DNA from: Todiramphus chloris collaris
Lineage: Eukaryota > Chordata > Aves > Coraciiformes > Alcedinidae
Length of the DNA: 64,000 nucleotides
NCBI GenBank assembly: GCA_025345505.1
Contig: JANVCC010000013.1
Coordinates: 2,092,728 to 2,156,727, forward strand
Direction of reading: 5' to 3'
Numbering within the stretch: position 1 is the stretch's first letter; the number at the start of each line of letters is the position of its first letter. Positions 1 to 11,530 of the stretch are shown piece by piece. The position numbers were made by a program, and so were the translations under genes. A model generated the notes under the pieces. That model had not been told where the DNA came from. It did no database searches and was given only the letters and a program-made list of their open reading frames with translations.

Positions 1-470
1 GTGTGGGGTAGGGGTCGGGGTCCTCAATGTGGGGAGGGGGTCAGGACGTTGCTCTCCGGTGTGGATCGGGGGTCGTGGTGAGGGTCTCGGTGTGGGGTGG
101 AGGTCCCCTGACGGGTGAAGGACGTGCTGTGGGGCTGTGGTCAGGACATTGCTCCCCGATGTGGGGAGGCAGTCGAGGTGAGGGTCCTGGTGTGGGGTGG
201 AGGTCCCCAGTGCGGGGAGGGGGTCAGAGAATCATTCCCCAGTGTGGGGCGGGCACGGGGCTCAGGTCCCAGTTTGGGGCAGCGGTCAAGGCATTGCTTC
301 TCAGTGTGGGGTGAGGGTTGAGGTGAGGGTTCTGGGGCCAGGGTAGGAGTCCTCGGTGTGACATGGGGGTTGGGGTGGAAGTCCTGGTATAGGATGTGGG
401 GCAGAGGTTCCCAGTGTGGGGCAGGGGTCAGGGCATCGCTCCCCGTTGTGGGGTGGGGGTGCTGCCTCTC
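1..470. repeat. GC-rich minisatellite
   Basis: A degenerate tandem array of units built on TGTGGGGTGGGGGTC, GGTCCTCAGTGTGGGG and TCAGGGCATTGCTCCCC. The period is roughly 30-60 bp with a higher-order alternation. The plus strand is G-rich. The array is cut by the window edge. The open frames across it are repeat artefacts. Confidence 0.75.
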
Positions 471-2109
471 TGGGGGAGCTTTCTGTCCTATGGGGGAGGT
501 ACTGACTGCGCCCCCTCCGGCATCTGGGACACAAGCACACACAAACACCCCAGTGCTAAATCTTCTCCTCATGGTGTTAAGGATAAAGGGTTTGGGTTGG
601 AAGTCTCTAGCTAAAGCAACACCTCCCACCCCACCACAATTAAGAGCTGTGCCCCAGGCTTGAGTTGAGGGTTCCCCCCATCCTCCCTGGTAGGGATGCC
701 CGTCCCTGGTTCTGGGGTGACTATGCTGCAGATACAGAGAGACCTGCCCCATCCCCCATCTCTGGGGGATATTGGGGTGTCCCACTGTCCCCCTGATAAG
801 CTTCCCATTGAAAAAGTACCCCCTTGCATCATGAAGGACTCCCATCTTACACACCAGAGAAGACCCCAGCTTGGGGGAGGGGGTTCACTCCCAGCTTCCT
901 ATATCCCCCCTAACACCTTCAGTAGGAAGTGACACACCCATCCTCTACCAGGGACAAGCACCAGGATTCTGGGGGTGCTGCTCCCCCTGCACCATCCAGG
1001 GACGCCTCCGAGGACCACCTTGCCCAGAGGTGGGGGCTCCAACACCCCAGTGTCCCCTGGGGACAGGCTCAGCTTGGGGAGCCCACCCCAAGGTGATGGG
1101 GCTTTGCTGGGATGAATCCCCAGTTTGCTGGGGATGGATCCCTAGTTTGGCAGGAATGGATCCCCAGTTTAACCACTTCAAGGTGATACGGCCACCACAT
1201 GCCACACAGCAAGAGGGGTGTGCGGCCAAGCTAAAACCCAAATAAATGGGAAATAAAGGAGCAATATTACACCAAAGACCACAAGGGCAGGGCTGGCATT
1301 GCATGTCCACCTCCTCCAGGATGGGGGAGGAAGGTCTCCTTGTCTTCTTCCAAACCCCATGAACCCCTTTGGCTCACTCAATGTTCCCTCATCACCCAGA
1401 CCAGCTAAATCGGAGCTAAAGTGGCCTGAGCCACCAGTAACAGTCATTTAAGCGTTGCTCGTGCTCTTATTCCCTCCAGAGGGCTGCTCAGCCGCTATCT
1501 TGCTCTCAGTTTTATCTTAAGCCTGTGTTATCTTAAGCCAAGTCTCCAGCCAGGCTTGAGGGATGGAGTGGGAAATCCATCAGGTACAGGGCCCTTTGAG
1601 GGGTGCAAGATCCTTTGTGGGGTGGCCATCTTCTGAAACATCCCCAAAGGATGAAGGAATGGAGGGAGAAGTTCCTCCATGCCCTGTCACCCCCACGGGC
1701 ATCCCAGGATGACAGGAACATGCCCCCAGGCCAGGCCACCTCGGGGCAGTGGCCAAGTAGGGTAGGGTTGGGGAGTCTACTGAAGCAACCGCCTGCCCAG
1801 CTAACCACCCCTCAGCAGCTTGGGGAAGAGTACCCTTGGGTGGCTGGGCCAGGATCCCTGCGGAGGTGGGAACCCTCACACATGTAGTTGGAACCCTGCA
1901 TGCTGCAACCCACGCCCCAGTCGCTGCACCATGCATGCCACAGGCCCCGTGTGGTGCCAGGGCCAGGGCAGGAGGGGCAGGTGGTGGGACCAGAGTGGCC
2001 AGTAGAGCCACAAGCTTATCTAATAGCCAGAGCTGCCATGGGCACCCTGGGGTGCTCAGCACTGCTCTGGTAATGTGCTGGGATCGAAGTTGGTGCGGTC
2101 ATGGGTGCA

Positions 2110-2306
2110 GGGAAAGGGGCATCTCCCCCTCGGTGGTGGCACAGGGTCATGGGTACCTCACCCTAAGCAATGGCACATGACGATGGGCACCTTGCCCTGG
2201 GTGATGGCACATGACAATGGGCACCTCACCCTGGGCAGCGGTGCGTGATGACGGGCACCTCACTGTGGGTGGTGGCACAGGGTGATAGGCACCTCACCCC
2301 AACTGA
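2110..2306. repeat. Minisatellite, about 38-bp period
   Basis: About five units of the form GGTGGCACATGAYGATGGGCACCTCACCCTGGG are arranged head to tail with substitutions. It lies in PDE2A intron 1. Confidence 0.75.
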
Positions 2307-3294
2307 TGTCAGAGTGTCACGGTCAAAAAACTTTTGGAAAGGCTCTTCCTCCACTCCAGCCTCAGTTTCCCCTCTCACCAAGCAGGACTCAGATGGATCC
2401 TGGTGCCGGTAGGATTTGTTTCTATGGCAACTGGGGATAACTGCCACCAAAATGGGAGCGAGATACTGCAAAAGCTCTGGAGCCACACTGCCAGCCAGCC
2501 CAGCATCACCCCAGAGGACCCAGAAGCACCCTAGTGCTGGGTGGGGATGGCAAGCATCCTCACCCCATCCTGGGGATCAGGTTCCCATGGAGGGGATTGG
2601 GGTGGGTGAGGGGATCCATCCCCCATGGGTGGTGGGTGCCCCCAGCTGAGGGCTGGCAGGGGGTGGGGTGGACCCCTCTGGGGGCTGCTCCTGGTGAGTC
2701 ACCCTCGAGCTAGGCTATAATTAGAGCTGGCAGTGAGGGAGTTTCGTCATCCTCTGGCCTTAATGAGGCAGCAGCAGCAGGGCACCCACACAGCCATGGC
2801 TCAGCACCCAGCAGCAGGGTGGGTGAGGGCAGAGCCAGCCACCACCCACCCTCAAACCCTGGGGACTCCTGGGTGCTCAGCTCCCATGGGGCAGGATCTC
2901 ACCATGCCCATCACCCTGATCAGGCCACCACAGCACCCACCATGTCCCCAAGATCAAGCCCTAGCTTTTGGTGACACCTTGCTGCAGGGACCTCGAGCAT
3001 CACCTCAGCCTGATGGCTCTGCCCAGCCTGGACCAATCCTGCCTGGTTCAGATGCAATCCTGTGCTCTGTGCATGAAGCAAATTCCCCATGGGGCTAGCA
3101 GATTTCCATGGAAGGCCAGCAGCAGCTCCCACCCTCACAGGATCTAGGCTGAGCATGGCACGTCATTGTCACTAGATCCGAACATGGAGCAGATCACAGG
3201 CCTGATGCAGCTGCCGGGGGGACAAAGAGCCATTGCTGAGCCCGGCCAGTGTGGGGCTGGCCCCGGGCTCCTAGTCCGCAGCTGCTCACCCATG

Positions 3295-3630
3295 GGTGCC
3301 AGGGGACAGGGGAGTGGGACGCGGGCGTGCCAGGAGACAGGGCATTGGGATGCAGTGGTGCAGGGACACAGGGGTGCCTGGGGGAAGGGCATGGGACACA
3401 GAGGTGCAGGGACACAGCAGTGAAGGGACACAGGGGTGCTTGGGGACGGCGCACTGGGAGATAGGGAGTGCCTGGGAATGGGGGAGTTGGACACAGAGGT
3501 GTCTGGGGACAGGGCAATGGTACACAGGGGTGCTTGGGGACAGGGTAATGGGAGTCAGGGGTGCTTGGGGACAAGGCAGTGGGACATGGGGGTGCAGGAA
3601 CAGAGGAGTGCAGCAACACAGGGCAGTGAG
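3295..3630. repeat. Minisatellite, about 34-40-bp period
   Basis: Repeated units contain GGGGACAGGGCAATGGGACACAGGGGTGCCTG-like sequence with length variation. Open frames on both strands across it are repeat translations. Confidence 0.8.
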
Positions 3631-4639
3631 GAATAAATCCATGTGCTTCCCCAGCTGTGCTTTCTACATTTCCATTCCACCCATGTTTTTTTTCCAGTTT
3701 CTGACCCGTGATCGATAAGTCACCGCTGCCCATCCTGCTTATCCCCAGGGCCTCGGGGAAGCAGCCTGCTGGGCACCCCGTGTTTAATGGTTGGAGGGAG
3801 CAAAGTTCACAAAGACTAGTAAATATTAACCCTTATTTCACACAACAGATGCAAGATAAAAATTCCATTGAAGGTTTAGGACCCACAGATTCGGCTGTGT
3901 GGGTCAGCACCCATGACCACACCAACTTTGATCCCAGCACATTACTACAGATTCGAGAGGTGCTGGCAGCAAATGGCAGCAAAGTACCAAAGCTGAGGGA
4001 TTTCTGAGGTGGAGGGGGTGGGGAGTCAAAAAGCAAAGCTGAGCTTTCAGAGCCCACATAGCCCCAAAAGACCAGCAGCACATTCCTCCACAGGCCCCTT
4101 TGCAGGTTGTACGTAGGAGGGGAGCTGCAGAAACCTGCCCCCAGAACAGTATCTTTGGGTACACTGGGAGCCCTTAGATGCCACCTTGTACAGGGCAGGA
4201 GGGGAGTACGGCCCGGCGGTTACCAGCTGTGCCAGCATTGCTGTAAATCATGGCACATCAGTGAAGCTTCATTAAACCACGGTGGCAGCAGAGCTGGGAT
4301 GGATTCACAAGGTCAGATCCTGGCTCTGGCAGTGGCGCCGGAGAAGCTCAGACAGGGTGAGGACCATGACACCTCCCCAAGCATCCCTGACCCACAGAAA
4401 AAGGGGGGGGACACGGATGACATATGGCATGGCCAGGCACAGGGACACAACCATGAGAGGCCATAGGGAAGCAGCGTGGGATGCCAGAGGCTGCAGCAAA
4501 GGCACTGGCACCCAAAGTACTTTGTTTCCCCCATGGGTGCATGGCAGAGGATCAGGAGGTGATGGATACTGAGGTTATGAGGTCCCTATGTGCAGCAACC
4601 TGGATTCAGCTGTCCCAAGCAGAGCTCTGGGGGTGCAGC

Positions 4640-4672
4640 CGCTTATCAAGCTGCTGTATCTACAGATAAGTT
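4640..4672. promoter_or_regulatory. Paired inverted GATA-type motifs (candidate)
   Basis: CTTATCA at 4642-4648 and AGATAAG at 4664-4670 are two consensus GATA-factor sites in opposite orientation about 20 bp apart, in non-repetitive sequence of PDE2A intron 1. The motifs are seen directly; function is inferred and weak, since short motifs occur by chance. Confidence 0.2.
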
Positions 4673-5059
4673 GAGGTGTTATTTCTCTAGAGCTGCTAAT
4701 CTGGGGTGCTCTGCCAGCTCTAAATTCAGGCAGAAATAGATCCATCTGTTCTGCCGCTCGGCTGCTAATCCCTCTGGCTGGGGCTCTCCACAGCAGCCAA
4801 GCCTTGGCCGCTCACTCGCCGGTGCTGGGACCTGGCACCGGATGAGCCCGCAGATCAATATCTCATTTGCTGCTCACCAAGGAAAGTGGCCATGGTTTCT
4901 TCACCGATAAATTCTCCCCAGCGCCACAGTCCTGGACAACGGTGGCCTAAATGTGGCTGCACTGCCACAGGGCTGCATGGCCTGTCTGGAGCAGGGGATG
5001 CTGCAGCATCTTTCCTCACAGGCAATGCTCAGGCTCAACTGCTGCTGAGCCCTGGAGGA

Positions 5060-5415
5060 GAGACTTGGGGACCTGAGGATGAGGTTCAGGGACACAGGGA
5101 CAAGGGTTGGGGCCCTGTCAAGGAGGTTTGAGGATCTGGGAACAAGGTTTGGAGTCCTGGGAATGAGGTTTGGGGACCTGGGAAAAAAATTCAGGGCTCT
5201 GGGGAAAATGTTTGAGGATCTGGAAATGAGGTTCAGGGACCTGGGGACAAAGTTGAAGGACTTGAGGACAAGGTTTGGGGTCCTGCAAAGGAGGTTTGGG
5301 GATGTGGGGATGAGGTTTGGGGCCCCGGAGACAAAGTTTGGGTCTCTGGAGGAGTGGTTCATGAAGCTGGAGAAGAGGTTCAGGACTCTGTGGGTGAGGT
5401 TTGGGGTGCTGAGAG
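5060..5415. repeat. Minisatellite with 21-bp (7-codon) period
   Basis: Tandem units of the type GAGGTTTGGGGACCTGGGAA alternate with AAGGTTTGGGGTCCTG variants, spaced by 21 bp or multiples of it. Because 21 is divisible by three, both strands stay open: the plus frame from 5079 repeats RFxxLxx heptads, and the minus frame repeats seven-residue blocks such as NLVPRSL. There is no homology I recognise, so I treat it as non-coding. Confidence 0.8.
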
Positions 5416-5636
5416 TCGATAGAACCAGCTGTTGGAGCCAAAACACTTCAGAGAAGCAGGTAGAAGCCACTGGCTCCTTCCCCCTCCCATTAAATGTGAC
5501 ATTTTTGCTGGTGGGCAGCAAGACACAGGGACCCCTTCCTGCCCACAGGGAGAGTGGGGTGTAAGGCAGACTTGCAGCAGGGCAGGAGGGCGTTGCTGCT
5601 GGGGGTGGGTCTGAGAGAGCTGGGGGGTGCTGAGGG

Positions 5637-5756
5637 ACGTGTGTGTGTATGTGTGCACGTGTGCACATGGGTTTGTGTGGCACCTGTATGTGTGGGGTGT
5701 GCACATACAAGAGACACGTGTGTGTGGGGGGGGTTTGTGCACGTGGCGGGTACAGG
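5637..5756. repeat. TG/CA-rich alternating purine-pyrimidine tract (left half)
   Basis: Imperfect (TG)n with GTGTGCACGTGTGCACATG-like stretches. It ends at the CR1 element at 5780-6633, beyond which a similar tract resumes. Confidence 0.75.
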
Positions 5757-5779
5757 TATTTTACGCAGTTATACGGAAC

Positions 5780-6633
5780 TGTGAGGGATTGCTGATCCAC
5801 CAGAGCTGCACTGCCATTCAGCCAGACCTGGGCAGGCTGGAGAGTTGGGCAGAGAGGAATCTCATTAAGTTCAGCAAGGGAAGGTGTCAATCCTGCACCT
5901 GGGGAGGAATAACCCCATCCACCAGTAGAGGGGAGGGGGTGACCTGCTGGGAAGCAGCAACACAGAGAAGGATCTGGGAGTGCTGAGGGACAACAAATTC
6001 ACCATGAATCAGCAATGGTCCCTCGTGGCCAAGAAGGCCAATGGTCTCCTGGAGTGCATGAAGAAGAGTGTGGTCACCAGGCTGAGGGAGGTTCTCCTCC
6101 CCATCTACTCTGCCCTTGAGGGGGCCACATCTGGAGTATTTGGTCCAGTTCTGGGTTCCCCAGTTCAAGAGAGACAACTACTGGAGAAAGTCCAGTGCAG
6201 GCTCCGAAGATGCTGAGGGGACTGGAATGTCTCTGTACTGAGGAAAGGCTGAGAACCCTGGGGCTGTTTAGCCTGGAGAAGACTTGAGAGGGGATCTGAT
6301 CATTCCTCATCAGTAGCTAAAGGGTGGGGGTCAAGAGGATGGGGCCAGACTCTTGTCAGTGATGCCCAGTGACAGGACAAGGGGCAATGGACACAAACTG
6401 GAACCCAGGAGGTTCCATCTATGAGGAGAAACTTCTTTGCTGTGAGGGTGCCAGAGCCTGGCCCAGGCTGCCCAGAGAGGCTGCGGAGTCTCCTTATCTG
6501 GAGAGATTCCAAACCCCCCTGGACAATGCGATCCTGGGCAGCCTGCTGTGGGTGACCCTGCTGGAGCAGGGGGGTTGGACGAGATGATCTCCAGAGGTCC
6601 CTTCCAACCCCTAATATGCTGGGATTCTGGGAT
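5780..6633 (+). mobile_element. CR1 LINE fragment, plus orientation
   Basis: A long 3' portion of a CR1 retrotransposon. It contains the conserved blocks CCATTCAGCCAGACCTGG, GGCTGGAGAGTTGGGCAGAG, GGGGCTGTTTAGCCTGGAGA, AGGCTGCCCAGAGAGGCTGC and, at the end, GATCTCCAGAGGTCCCTTCC. It is 5'-truncated, as is usual for CR1, and has many disabling changes. It lies inside a TG-rich tract. Confidence 0.9.
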
Positions 6634-6800
6634 ACGCACCGTGTGTGTGTGTGTGTGCGTGCATGCACATGTTTGGGGAGCACGTGCACACTGACAAGTG
6701 TGGGGGTGCATATATGGGGGTGCACACGTGTGTGCGTGGGGATGTATTTGTGTGCATGGGGTGTGTGTGCATGAGTACACACATCACCCACACACCTTTC
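6634..6800. repeat. TG/CA-rich alternating purine-pyrimidine tract (right half)
   Basis: Starts with about eight TG units, then interrupted GTGCATG/GTGTGTG sequence. It mirrors the tract on the other side of the CR1 insertion. Confidence 0.75.
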
Positions 6801-7929
6801 CCTCCATTTTTCACTCCTGTAGCCGAGGGCGGGTCCCTGAGACTGACCCCAGCCCCAAAGCTGCCTCAACAGGCTCAGGCAGCCACCTCGCAGGTGGGAG
6901 TTCCTCTGCCTGGCACCCCTCACCCTGCCCAGGGGATGCTGTGGTGCCTTAGGGCCAAGGTGAGGAGCATCAGCCAGGGAGGCAGCACCTCAGGGTTTGC
7001 CACACACACAGCTTGGTGTTTGCACCCTGTACAGCCCTGTGGCAGCTCAGCCCCATCCTGATCCCCCACATCTTCCTGCACCAGGGCACAGGGACACCCC
7101 TTCCCTTCCCAACACGGGCCAGGGGCATCTGGATTGCTCTGTGCAATGTGATGGGATCATCGCCCCATCCCAGCCATCACTGGGTCCCCTCCTACCATTG
7201 CTGCCACCCTAAGACCTGACAGCACCCCTGGGTGCACCATGAGCCCCATCGACACCCAGCACCCAGGCAAAGGGATGCAATCGTAGGAACTACAGCACAT
7301 CCCAGGATGGGATGCGGGGACCTGGTGGCAGCAGGTGCCAGGTGCAGCCAGGGAAGGTTTAGCTGGCTTTGTGGCTGCTGTCATTACTGTCGGTGGATTT
7401 TGAGCTGGATAACGAAGGGGCCCAACTGAGCAAGTGATGCTGTTGATGAATAAATGATGAAACCCTCAGAGGGTCTCTATGGAGACAGCTCAGAGCACAC
7501 AGGGGGCCAGGGGGATGCCAGCAGCCCGCGCATCCCATAGCTGGGGAGCCAGGGATAATTAGGAGGATGAGCGTGATGGCCGAGCTCCCTCCACTCCCCA
7601 GCAGCTGATTTCCCTTCCAAGACAGCGGATGGGTCCCTGGGGGTCCAGCTGGTGGGGGTTTTGTTTGCTGTTTGCTCAGTTTCCATCCCTCTCCCTACCA
7701 CGGCAGCACCTTCCTCTTGTTCTTCAGCTGCTTTCCCCACATGAAACCAGCTTAGTCAGTTGCTGGGCATGAGCAGGCCCTGGCCATGGTGGCCACAGGC
7801 ATCTCCAGCTCGGCTTGCAAGGGCTTTTGCACCTTGGGTGTCTGAGCTGCAGTGTCACACACAGCCTGTCTCCCGTGAGCACAGGGTCAGAGCACACACC
7901 TGCTGCATGCTCAGAAGAATGAGGGACAG

Positions 7930-8370
7930 ATGACATCCATGGCGACAGCATGGGTCTGGGGGGACAACACAGATCTGGGGGAACAACATGAGTCTAGAGA
8001 CACAGGCATCTGAGGGGACAACATGGGTCTGGAGGAACATGCATCTGGGGAATAATGTGCATCTGGAGGGACAATATGAGTCTGGAGGGACATATATCTG
8101 GGGGACAGCATGTATCTGGAAGGACACCACACACCTTGGGGACAGCAGGTGTCTCATGGGCCGCCACGTGTTCTTGAGGGACAGTAGGTGCCTGAGAGGA
8201 TGGCATGTGCCCCAGGGGCCAGCATGTGTGTCAAGGGACAGCACGTGTCTGGAGGGACAGTAGTTGCCTGAAGGGACAGCATGTGTCTGAAGGGACAACA
8301 TGCATTTTAGGGACAGCACGCACTGGGGGGGGGCGGGACACAGCATGAATTCAGGGGACAGTGAGTGTCC
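7930..8370. repeat. Minisatellite, about 20-24-bp period
   Basis: About twenty degenerate units of the type GGGACARCATGTGTCTGGAG. The minus-strand open frames across it (PSRYMLSPRYMSLQTH-like) are repeat translations. Confidence 0.85.
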
Positions 8371-8538
8371 AGGGGCCCAGTATACCCCAGACAGGGTCAC
8401 CCCCAGCCCCGTGAATCCCCACCGTGAACTCTTTGGCTGCACAAAACATGCTGGGACTCTGCAAAAGCATGGCTTAGAGCCTGACATGCCTCCAGCTTTT
8501 CCATGCCTCAGTTTCCCCCAAAGAAAACAGCCCAAAAC

Positions 8539-8676
8539 CCCCCCCCCCAACCCTCACCCACCCCCCCCCCCCCCCAGAGGGCTCGGCACCAGGGTGCAGC
8601 CTGACCCATCTTGGCACAACTAGAGCCTCGTTTAGCAGCTTGATTTGGCTTCGCCTTGTGTTCCCCCCCCCCCCAG
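8539..8676. repeat. Clustered poly-C runs
   Basis: Three C runs (two between 8539 and 8576, one at about 8665-8676) are separated by short unique sequence. Such runs are common in this window and prone to sequencing error. Confidence 0.7.
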
Positions 8677-9194
8677 TTTATCACTGTAAATTCCTTTTCT
8701 GATACATTCGAGGAATAAAATAAATGAAGCATCTGAGCCAGGCGGGCAATGTTCTTCCAGAAGTACTTACACAGGTCGTTAGTGCGTTAATGATTGTGCC
8801 ACACCGGCTATTCCAGGTGGCAGAGAGGCAATAAGGAAGACCCCAGACTGGCCCAGGCATACAGAGGATGAGAATTTATTGCCGGATTAAATAAAAGACT
8901 AATAGGTGAGATCCATTAGCGATGGGCTGTGTCTCTGCTCCAGCTGCAGGACACGGTGGCTCCTGCCACCCGCACCCAATTGTCCCCTCCGCTTGCCCTG
9001 GCCCCTCAGTTTGCAGTGGGTTTGCTTTCCAAGTAACGACAGATTGAGGTGCCACTGCCAGCACTCGGGCTCTGCTCAGGGATGGAGGAGTGGGGCTGGT
9101 TTCCATCAGCTTTAGAGATGCAAAGAAATTTGGCACAACCACATCCTAACCCCGTGGGCTTCCAGAGGCATCCTCCGAGACCTGCCCCCAGCGA

Positions 9195-9325
9195 TGCTCT
9201 AAGCCCTGGCCCCAGGAACTCTCTGAGCTCAGATCTGGGGACACTGAGCATTTATCCCAGGGATACTCTGAGCCCTGATTTCTGGACACTCTAAGCCCTG
9301 ACCTAGGAATGCGCTGAGCCCTCCC
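9195..9325. repeat. Short degenerate tandem repeat
   Basis: About four units of roughly 30 bp containing CTCTGAGCCCTGAYYYCTGGGGACA-like sequence, with strong divergence between copies. Confidence 0.5.
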
Positions 9326-9639
9326 CCAGCAAGAGACAGCTCTGTCCCCAAGGTCACCATGGATTCCTGGTCTCTCTATCCTATAATGATGCTTCAAAAC
9401 ACGCTGTGCCTCAGTTTCCCCTTCTACACCCAAGGAGACCCATCTGATGGCAGGCGAACAAAAGGGGACAACACGCAGCTTTCATTCTCCTCCCTTCTGC
9501 AGGTTTCCATGGCTGTCCCCAGGATTTTTCCCCTCTCCCATCCCTTGGCATCCCACACCCGGATGGTTGGTGCCACCCTCTTACCTGACACCTGCCTGCT
9601 CCAATTCCCCCTTGTTATGTCTCTTTTGTTAATGACGCA

Positions 9640-9745
9640 TTTGCTCACCAATTGAACCTGGATTAAACTGGGCTCCCTCGCTCTCCTCCAATTAATTTAT
9701 TTGTCGTTTCTATTGCCAAATTAATTCATCAGGCTGTTTGGCAAG
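9640..9745. promoter_or_regulatory. AT-rich unique block (candidate conserved non-coding element)
   Basis: AATTAATTTATTTG and AAATTAATTCATC lie in a sharply AT-rich, non-repetitive island inside GC-rich surroundings. It resembles homeodomain-type enhancer sequence. Function is inferred from composition only. Confidence 0.2.
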
Positions 9746-10084
9746 GAGAAAACAGTGTCACCCAGGGAAGGGATCAGGGTTAATTATCCCAGTGGGAATG
9801 ACTGGGAGGGGAAGCGGATCAGGGGCTTATCCCGTGATGAGGATGCAGCATCCCCTGGACCACCAACCAGCATCCCACCAAGGGAGGAGCACAGGATGGG
9901 GACCCCCAGCTCAGTCACTCTGGCCCCCATCCCTTCCACACTCCCTCAGGAATACATTGTGAGGATAAAATCCTTATGGAATAAAACGAGGCACCTCCAG
10001 GAGGAGGGGATGTCACCAGGGGGCTGAGGTGGGGGGACCAGGCTGCACCCTACAAGGGTTAACGCTGGGTACAGCACAGGGTGT

Positions 10085-10200
10085 TCAAGCTAAAAATACG
10101 CGCTGACTTTTTCTGTATTTGCTCTAATGAGTCATTCTCTTTAAGTAATTTATTGCTCGTTACATAATCACTTTCATTTTCAGCTGGAGAAAAATGGAAT
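10085..10200. promoter_or_regulatory. AT-rich unique block with AP-1-type site (candidate)
   Basis: A consensus AP-1 motif TGAGTCA is at 10128-10134, followed by AAGTAATTTATTGC. The composition differs from the flanking GC-rich repeats. This is a candidate intronic enhancer on motif and composition only. Confidence 0.2.
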
Positions 10201-10554
10201 TATTTTTTTTTCCCTTTTTTTTTTTCTTTTTCTAATGAAAAGGACATTTAGCAAACGCTGCAGGCGCACGAGGATCAGCCATTTTCCCAACTCTTCCCGG
10301 TATTTTTCTGGGATGCTGCCACCATCAGCTCCATTCCCAGCCTCCAGGGAAAGCCTTTTGGGAGCCCAGCGGGTGCCAGGGAGGTGCTGGGGGTGCAAGG
10401 CAGTCTCTGGGTGGGGGACAGAGTGCTCTGGGGCCAGCTCCGTGGATGGACTTGAGGGGCTGGATCCACAGTGCCCAGCGCGGGCATGTCTCAGCTGGCT
10501 GGGGCAAGCACTGGCCAGCACGGACCCAAGGGCCCAGCCTGGGCTCCAGCTGTG

Positions 10555-11245
10555 GCCCAGTAAACCCAGCACTGTGTTCAGCAAACCCAGAGCCATGTCT
10601 TAGCAAACCCAGTGCCATGTCCCAGATATTCCAGTGCCACTTCTCAGCAATCCCAATGTCGTGTCCCAGTAAACTCAGAGCTGTGTTCCAGCAAGCCCAG
10701 TACAGTGCCCCAGAAAGCCCAGTGCTGTGTCCCACCAAGCCCAGTATGGTGCCTCGGCAATTATAGTGCCATGTCCCAACAAAACAAGTGTCGCATCTCA
10801 CCAAGCCCAGTGCCAAGTGGCAGCAAGTCCAGGATGGTGCCCAAGGAAACTCACTGACAAGTCCCAGCAAACCCAGTGCCGCATCTCGGAAGCGCAGCAC
10901 AGTTCCCCAGCAAGCTCATTGCTGCATCCCAGAAAGTCCAGGACCACGTCCCAGAAGGCTCAGTGCTATGTCACAGCAATCCCAGTGCTGCATCCCAGCA
11001 AGCCCAATATCGTGCTCCAGTAATTCCAGTGCTATTTCCCACCAAACTGAGTGCTGTGTCCCACCAAGCCCATTATGATGCTCCAGAATTCTAACGCCGT
11101 GCCCCAGCAAAGCCAATATGATGCCCCAGGAAACCCCATGTCATATTCCAGCAAGCCCAGTACCACGTTCCATTAATCCCAGTGCCGCATCCCACCAAGC
11201 CCAGCACAGTGCCCCATCAAGCCCAGTGCCATGTCCCTGCAAGCC
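10555..11245. repeat. Long minisatellite, about 26-bp period
   Basis: More than twenty degenerate units of the type CCAGCAAGCCCAGTGCYRTGT run across almost 700 bp. The divergence between units suggests an old array. Open frames in several registers across it (e.g. SQQAQCRISEAQ-type) are repeat translations. Confidence 0.9.
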
Positions 11246-11444
11246 AAAGGGAAGCTGCAGGGAAGGGGCAGGGACGAGGGAAGGGAGGGGGTCTTCAGCT
11301 CAGTCCCTGGTTGGAACTGGAGAAGATTTACTGAGGGGGGGGAACACCAGTCTCCTACCCCCAGCAGCTGCCCACTCCCCTGCCACTGAGGCGAGGCTGG
11401 GGAGCGGGAGGGGAAGCCTCAGCTTTGGAACTGCAGACTAGGCA

Positions 11445-11530
11445 TTAACTATGCCAAATGTTTTATTTGTGTAGAAACGCAATTATGCTAATTAAAGCAT
11501 ATCTGTAATTACAGCACTTAGTGGCCCGTA
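11445..11530. promoter_or_regulatory. AT-rich unique block with TAATTA cores (candidate)
   Basis: TGCTAATTAAAGCAT and CTGTAATTACAG are homeodomain-type palindromic cores in non-repetitive intron sequence. The call is by motif only. Confidence 0.25.

Noticed and set aside
1240-1260. AATAAA motifs as a gene terminator on the plus strand
   Set aside because: Two AATAAA motifs occur, but there is no upstream gene on that strand to terminate.
4901-5890. 329-codon minus-strand open frame
   Set aside because: It is the reverse reading of the 21-bp minisatellite plus a TG-rich tract. It has no domain and is low-complexity.
7930-8370. Possible CRISPR-like direct repeat array
   Set aside because: Repeats are contiguous and degenerate with no unique spacers, in a eukaryotic intron; it is a minisatellite. 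The same applies to the array at 10555-11245.
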